64,000 nucleotides of DNA, taken from Actinernus sp. WN-2022. Taxonomy: Eukaryota > Cnidaria > Anthozoa > Actiniaria > Actinernidae. The stretch covers positions 82,059,032-82,123,031 of the forward strand of contig JAOWCC010000936.1 in NCBI GenBank assembly GCA_030867875.1. Direction: 5' to 3'. Shown one piece after another: positions 57,350 through 64,000 of this stretch; within the stretch, counting starts at the first letter, position 1, and each line of letters begins with the position of its first letter. The position numbers and the translations under genes are program-made. The notes under the pieces are model-generated. The model was not told the origin of the DNA and did no database searches. It worked only from the letters and a program-made list of their open reading frames with translations.

Positions 57350-58080
57350 CTGGAATTGATGAGAACAATCATATATAGAATTGTTGCCCTGAAAAATACG
57401 TGGAAAAAAGTCAACTTGAAATACCGAAAATATTATTGAATTAGATTCAGATTGGGAAGAAGAAAACCGTAGGACTGTCAAAGAAGAAAAAACGAAAATT
57501 GAATTAGAGCTCAAACAAAACGGAATAACTAGGAAAACAAATGCAAAACATTGGTATGACGTCATCAGAAAATTGTAAAACACTGAACATAGAATAATTT
57601 AGGTAATGGGATCATTTCTCACAGGCCCATCGGAAGGGTTAGAGTCGGAATGGTTGGCATATTGCTAAAGCAAACCGTAAAATCCTCAAAGCCTAACCCA
57701 ATCCGTGGTCCAATCTGCTTTTATAGTATTTCAGAAATAATTTTAGTTTTTTATGTTATCAGATAACAAATTTAAGTGATAGCTCATATACATGTATGCA
57801 TTCACTTGTATGACAGTCTTGAACAGACAATATTTAGCTTAATTTGTGACATTATATTTTAATTGATATTATTAAATCTAAATTTCGTTTTACATTTGTT
57901 TCGAATTTTTAATTACAAGGAGGGCAACACATTTCTCTGTGTATACTAGTTAGTGTTACCCTCTTTAAATAAAGTTAATTTTATTTTCCAAGCGGTCTAC
58001 ATGCATGAAACCAATGCACACAATCAGTTTACTTAGCATTAGGGACTGGTCAAAAATTAGCAGGGGAAATAATAATAATA
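57350..58080. other. No feature recognised
   Basis: AT-rich sequence; a short CCCTCTTTAAATAAAGTT stretch near 57958 resembles a retrotransposon 3' tail. Confidence 0.4.
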
Positions 58081-58208
58081 AATAAATAATGGCCATATTT
58101 CTATAGCGCCATATCACCACAGTCTCATGGCGCTTTACATATTACTGACACATCCCGTCAGTGAATTTTTTTTCGGACTGCTTACGGCGCTAATAGCTGC
58201 CACGCAGT

Positions 58209-58452
58209 TTACAATGTTGAGTGTGTGGTTAGTAGAATGGCCAGGCTACTGTACCGGGTGACAATCCCTTGCTCTTTTTCGAGTAGTACAACAGATTCTT
58301 TCGAGAACGTCCTCTTCAAATACTGATTAGAAGTAGAATGATACAAGGCCAACGGCTTATAAACGTCCCTGCCAAAGGACACGGCTGGGATTCGAACCCC
58401 CGACCTCCCGCACTCTAGACCGTGCTCTACCAACTGAGCTAACCAGTGAGGT
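58209..58452 (-). mobile_element. tRNA-derived SINE, single-headed copy
   Basis: On the minus strand it starts CACTGGTTAGCTCAGTTGG (box A), followed by GGTCTAGAGTGCGGGAG and GGGGGTTCGAATCCC (box B, better preserved than in the 24.5-kb copy). The body follows with GGGACGTTTATAAGCCGTTG. Shared body with 24531-24900 shows both belong to one SINE family. Confidence 0.8.
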
Positions 58453-58459
58453 GGTAGGA

Positions 58460-59265
58460 GGGGAGAACGAAATCAAAACGTTTAAAAATACATAACCCTC
58501 CCTGGACAATGAGTATGAAATACTTTGACCTTTTCCCCCTATAACTAACCCTTTTTCAGTTTCCCATGATTTACGACCCTCCATTTTTGGGGGTTCAAAA
58601 AAATGTGACCCTCCCCCTTTCTCAACCCCACTCCCCCTGCCAATTTCTGACCAGTTCCTTCAGCAATCACCCTCGTGAAACCCCGTTTTAATTATCAGTA
58701 AAACTTTGTAATTAGAAGCTCCTGTAAGTGACCATGATCACCTTTGAAGGTTGAGAATTGGAAGGTGGAAAATAGCATTTACAAACAGTTTTGCTAATAA
58801 CACTACCGTTCACGTACATGCATTAGTGCCTTTAAATATATGAATTAAGTTTTGTTTGCCATCTAGTACAACCACGTGATTGCATTCTTGCAAAATGTCC
58901 ATTGCATTAGAATGTTAATGGATGGGCTGAATGGGGTTAACTGATAACTGAGAAATGGCCAAAAAATATTACTGTTAACTGAGAATTTTACCTTTTTTTA
59001 GCTGTTAGCTGATATTTGTGAGATAGCTGTTACCTGATATTTCATTATTTTTTATTAAAATGACGTAACGTCACATGCTATTATTGGCTTTTCGGATGGT
59101 TTTCGACAGATTTGATCCAGTTGATAATAGTCAAATATTAAACATGACACATCAGAGTTATCTGATACTAGAAAAATCTATTGTCTGTTACCAATGAATG
59201 ACCTTTCCTCTCGCGCCACATTGACCAGACACATGCGATTTCTGTCCTGGTCGTGTTGTAGTCTT
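58460..59265. other. Upstream region of gene E
   Basis: No repeat or exon is firmly recognised. An in-frame ATG at 59194 would extend gene E by 25 residues; the ATG at 59269 (ACAATGAG) was preferred as having better context. Confidence 0.4.
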
Positions 59266-59268
59266 ACA

Positions 59269-62200
59269 ATGAGTGCTGCGAGCGGTGTCGTTAAAGTTAT
59301 TGTCAGTTTTTTTCGTAAGGGAGAAGATTCTTCAGCTTTCGAGCGACACAGAAGCCGTGTGCCGATCGAACGTGAATCTCACCAAACCGTTTTACAACTG
59401 AAGAAACATCTAAGAGACTTCCTCGGAATAAAAGAACAAGCGGCAAGCTACGGCCTGGGAGGGTTTAAACTAAAGCTGTACAGGTTATCAAAAGCCGGCG
59501 GTAAAACAGAAAATTTCGCCATTGTCACCGACAGTCAGTGGCAACTTGAACTACCAATCCTGGTAGCAGACGAGGGGAGTGAATTGAATGGTAAGTGCAA
59601 ATTGTTGCCAGACTACCGTATATATATATATATTCTCGGGTCAGACGTTTTTACAACGAGTGTATGTGTATGTGTATGTGTATGTATTTGCCAGTAATTA
59701 TCAACTCGAGCAACTATCGGAGCGGTGATTATGCGTTCTCATGTTCATTGTTATAAGTCTCTGGTTCCCAGGGTATCACTATTACGATTAGAAGGCTCAG
59801 AATACTCTAAGTTGTATCTCACTTTTTTAAGTTCACGTTATACAAGAGGACATAAACTGGAGCGGAAAAATACCTGTTGTGGTTACTGCTAAAGCCGGCG
59901 GAGTACGTCAAGTGAGAAAAGGACGAGTGGAGAAGAAGCAGCGAAAATCTCGCAAAGACGCTAGAGACGATGTTCGTTTGGCTAAAACACTGTTGACCGG
60001 TGGAGGGAAAACTGTTCAAAGGAATGCAAGACAGGAACAAGAACTTCAACAGTTTAAACACGGTTTGTAGATAAAAGTTTAAAATACCCATGTAGTCTGG
60101 CTGTCGCACAAAGTAGGAATTTGTCTGCAGTTCAAGTTCCGTCCAAAAAGTGGTTGTTTTACACCGGAGACCATAGTAACACGAAAAATGTACGACACAA
60201 AAACTAAGTAAGAAATTGGTAGGTAATGCGGCCATTGTTAGTCCAAGGGCAGAGACGCTTTCTCAATATGGTATTTATTTGACAATCTTGGGAAATACAA
60301 CTATAGCTAGACAGGTCTAGACAGAGGTTGACCCTTATGAGATTATGACCCTGATAAAAAATAGAAAGAACTATTGGGGTCTGTTGTTTTATGGAAATAA
60401 ATAGTAAAAGGCAAATCACTAAAGGTTCAATGCATGACATTATAATAATCTTGTAGATAAAGATGTAACCATTCATTTATCAATGCAACGTGAAAAGATA
60501 GATACGCAAAGGCGTATGAGAATATCTGTATTCCAGAAAGAAACAACAACAAACGACAAAGTTGGACAGGGAAATAAACCAGACTTTGAAGCATAAAATA
60601 TCTATCGCTTTAAATGAGAATTACAAAAAAATCCACCTTTTTAAGGTAAAGTATTCCTTGGATGTTGATGTGACATAAAACAAGATAATTCAATATAATT
60701 TCGTGATCTTCTCGATCAATCGAATTCTTAGTGAGATATTTCATCCTATATATTTCATAGTTACAGACGACTACAGACGCTATCACAAATACAGACCTTG
60801 CGTGGGGTAGAAAAGAAAATTTGACCCATGGGACGACTGTATTATGAGCACGAACCCTCTTCAGGGATGAATAATAGATACATTAAATAATTATTCTATG
60901 CTTTTCTATTTAGAGCTTACCCAGCTTGAAGGCAGCACTGCAATTAGTGAAGTAGAGATAAGATGTGGCATTTGTTCAAGGAACTATTCAAGCTGCAATA
61001 CTTACCGTTCTGTACAAGGGAAAGTGCAGTATTTCAAAGACAGTAAGTATATTAAATTTATAGCAAAACCTAACGAGCTACAGGTAATAGCTATGATGTA
61101 TTATGGAACTCTCAATTATATACATATCACTCAAATCTTAAAATTCTCATTATTATTACATTTTCTATATCCTTGCAGAACATTTCACAACGTGCCTCAA
61201 CAATAAAAGAAAAAATGATGCGGAGCTGAGAAACCAACTACGCATGGATGCATTCATGTCAGACATTGATGTGGATAATTTTGATGGAGCCGATGTAACA
61301 ATCTCAGACAAGTAAATGCACGATTATATTCACAAGTACAAAATGACATTTAAAACACACTATTAATCTTGTGGGTTTTTTTCGTACATCGTATCTCCTC
61401 TAAAATATTTCCAGCGTAATGTAATTGATTTTTAATATTGGGGAAAGGATTTAATTCGCGATAAAGAAACAGATGGCGTCTGTACGTTTTCCCATAATCC
61501 TTTGCAAACCTAAACATCTACAAATTGCACTTAATGGTACAAAAACCTTTTCAAAAGATGTGTCTTGGTAACAAGTGTTCAAAGTTCAATTTTCAGATTC
61601 TAGGGTAAATCGTCTGCGAAGTTATAAAATATTTAGTAGTTTCTGTGCGAATAGAATTTTGGGAAAACGTACAAGTCGCCATCTTTTTCGGTATGGTGGA
61701 TTATGCACGAGAGCCACTCAGCGAAAGAGTAAAAATTAATATGATTATCGATAATGTACAGTCGTTGTTAGAAGACTAAATAAAATAAAATTCTGGTGGA
61801 TTTCTAAGTGATGTTGGTCTTGTCAATGCGTGTGCTTTAGAACATTCATTGTACCTTATTTAAATTTGGTATAGTGAATGTGAGGAGTTATTAGTGAATG
61901 ACGACTATGGTGATGTGGATACTCATGAATGCACCGAAAATGCTCCTACTGAGACTTATGATGTTGTGCTGAAGAGTGCTGCTGATGACAAAGGCATCGA
62001 TGCTATTTATCTGTCCGAAGAGGAGGAAAGTGACCTAGACAGCGACGAAGACACCGAACAGATATCATGCAATACGTAAGTTGTCTTGTTCACAAATGAA
62101 ATGCTGACGGGAATGTTTAGAGGGTTCATAATATGAATTAAGAAGGACATCTGGATCAAATCGGATTAAGTATTCTTTCTTTTTATTTCTAGTTGTATAA

Positions 62201-64000
62201 CTGATGCGCACCCTCTTGCAGTGAAACTCAACAAACTCCTTGAAGAAGGCAAACTACCCGAGAGCTGCATCTATTACAAATTTATAAATGATACTACATC
62301 TTTTGCGATGCTCGACCCTACAGCGGCATCAAAATTTAAATGGGACAATGAGGTGTGCGAGTTTTTCTCAACAATCAAGTATCTGGGAGGAGAACGAACG
62401 GTCAAGTTTTTGAGGGGACCAGGTTTTTACGGGACTGGGAGAGGTGGACTGAAAGAATTTAAGTCATTTGCAGACTTCAATCTGTGTGGCCCGTCCAAAA
62501 ACTCGATGAAACGACTCCAGGTTGGCTACACTACGGAAAGTGGAATGATCAAACCTCATTTGCAGTCTCTCCATTCCTTGTCTCAGCACCCGAAAGCAAG
62601 CATACAAAGAATTGTTGATACTGATAACGTAAAGGTAATTCCAGTAGTTTTGCCAAGTGATGGTACTGCCATAAAACCTGGACTTGAATACGATCAAAGA
62701 CAAAAGTGCGTCATTGGTTTGATTCACAAAGTAGACCAGGCCTTCATAAAAGAGAACCCTGTTCCGGACCCTGGGTACATAAAGAAAAACCTTGTTACCA
62801 ATGCAGATGTAACGTGCGCGATTTCCCTTGACAACTGTGCCGCAATGCCAGTGGCGGTTCTCTATTTACCCAAATCTGTTACTGGAGATGATATATTTAC
62901 CACTATGAAGGAGGAAGTGCAAGCTATTCAGATATGTAAACGGTGCTTAGAAAACCATTCCAGCAACAATCACATTGTAAGCAGTGAAACGAGCTGCTTT
63001 AGCAAATGCGAAGAATGTTTAGATTCCAGGTCAGTCTGTGTGTGATCATGTAGAGAGAAGGGTCAGATCTCGTATATTCCAGCACTGAGGGCATGTGAAG
63101 CCTGTCAGGAGAATAATGAAGTTTGCTACAAACTTGCTGTTATGGCTGTGGTGACTGATTGCGAAGAGTGTAATAAGAAGGCACTTCTACACATAAATGA
63201 CCTTACTGAGTCACAGAGTTTGCCCCCAGAGCTGGAGCTCGTCGTGCCATTACCGGATGTTGTACATCTTGGGAAGAGCATCAAATGCAGCTGGGCAAAC
63301 TGGTACATCGAACTGTATGGTGAGCTGAGCAATCTTGTTTTAATCCGCACGCTGCGCGACTGCGCTGACCCAGAGGCAAGAAAGAAGCTTAGGAAACTTC
63401 TAACGCTAGAATGTGTCCGCAACAAGGACAGAATGGCTGTGGACCCAATTCTTCGACTGACCCGTCCAGAGGTATTAAAGGTGTTAGAGGAAGTTAAAGT
63501 AGTGATTCATACGGTTGTACCTGAAAAATACAGGTACTGGAAGAGCAACCTTCCTACTGTTTGCAAGCACCCAATCGCCGTGTGTGTAGGACCACAGGGC
63601 TCAATCCTTGTACTCGATTATGACTTTGAGTCAACCAAATCAAGGCTTCTTACCGTAAGACTTCACCAGCCAGCAGACGTTTCAATAACGAAAGAGGGCT
63701 TGTCAGATGCACGCGACGTTTGCTATGCAGATGGAGTTGCATTTATTTCGGAAAGAGGGATTTCAGCCGTGTCTTTCGTGGACTTGAAAGGAAATGTTAA
63801 GCTGAAGGTCAGCTCATTAAAGCGAGCTGAACTAGTACAGAAGCTACAGTGCTATGGACTTAGCGTCGACGGAACAGTTCCTGTTCTACGTAAACGACTA
63901 CAGGGACACTTGAATACAGTTCGTGATGCTACAATCAATGTAGAGTGTGTCCAAATGCAAGGCCCTCTGCAAAGGCCTTCCGCAGTCTGTGCCGTCAGCT
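59269..64000 (+). CDS. Gene E: multi-exon zinc-finger/SAP protein with in-frame TGA (3' end outside window)
   Basis: Exons: 59269-59590, 59832-60062, 60914-61042, 61179-61311, 61875-62075 and 62193 to the window end. All borders are GT-AG (the 60063 donor is a weak GTTTGT) and phases agree. Order: N-terminal module of about 107 aa; basic KK/RK-rich segment; candidate C2HC finger (CGIC in exon 3, HFTTC in exon 4); acidic exon 5 (EEEESDLDSDEDTE); in exon 6 a region with SDGTAIKPGLEYDQRQKCV resembling P-element/THAP9-type RNase H-like transposase folds; a CxxC-rich stretch; a TGA at 63043-63045; then, in the same frame, more CxxC pairs, an NHL-like segment (about 63570-63780) and a SAP domain (about 63811-63915, KRAELVQKLQCYGLSVDGT). 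SAP domains bind DNA, so a nuclear role or a domesticated transposase is inferred. The TGA means 622 aa, or a pseudogene, or readthrough. The N-terminal module is not recognised. Confidence 0.65.

Noticed and set aside
59194..59268. Upstream in-frame ATG for gene E
   Set aside because: Adds 25 residues without domain character; ATG at 59269 has a better context. Cannot be excluded without transcripts.
63043..63045. Selenocysteine codon
   Set aside because: No SECIS element can be seen because the 3' UTR is outside the window, and the protein does not resemble a known selenoprotein. Kept only as one option in the findings.

Overview
This window is animal nuclear DNA. Its genes have short exons with GT-AG introns, it is AT-rich and packed with transposon debris and minisatellites, and it has no bacterial-style operons. 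The gene content points to a cnidarian, most likely a stony coral or close anthozoan relative: a tandem family of secreted proteins combining a WSC-like cysteine domain with uromodulin/GP2/OIT3-type D8C domains, plus an SRCR domain. The species assignment is inference, because no database search was possible.

Left half (1-39.2 kb): four paralogous genes lie head to tail on the + strand. Gene A (only its last D8C exon, 3-320), gene B (4968-7507, 260 aa) and gene C (17310-21047, 250 aa) are short forms. B and C consist of signal peptide, one WSC-like domain and one D8C; A is cut by the window edge. Gene D (31317-39153, 797 aa) is a long form: signal peptide, WSC-like domain, three D8C domains separated by Pro/Thr-rich linker exons, one SRCR domain and a Lys-rich tail. 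Every intron of gene D is phase 1, the pattern expected of exon shuffling. Genes A-C have a splice donor at or just after the stop codon and a 3' UTR exon downstream. Secretion, D8C and SRCR together suggest extracellular recognition, mucus or matrix proteins; this is inference from domain families.

Between these genes are many foldback/MITE-like elements, minisatellites (12, 15, 21, 25, 41, 92 and 139 bp units), LINE 3' remnants and a tRNA-derived SINE whose head is triplicated. Positions 25.0-29.5 kb hold a nested structure: an outer inverted repeat encloses a 2.4 kb TIR element filled with a 139-bp satellite, plus a second TIR element.

Middle right (39.2-58.5 kb): a transposon graveyard with no convincing host gene. 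It contains a minus-strand LINE interrupted by a 1.5 kb TIR element with a 9-bp target duplication that itself carries a further inverted repeat; inverted copies of a GGGACAAC-rich array at 46-47 and 53 kb; an internally deleted LINE; a zinc-finger ORF between inverted repeats; a truncated LINE at 51-52 kb; LINE ORF1 fragments; and a second SINE copy.

Right end (59.3-64 kb): gene E, a multi-exon + strand gene running off the window. It has a candidate C2HC zinc finger, an acidic segment, a region resembling a P-element-type RNase H-like transposase fold, a Cys-rich stretch, an NHL-like stretch and a SAP domain. An in-frame TGA at 63043-63045 interrupts it, yet the same frame stays open for at least 955 bases beyond.
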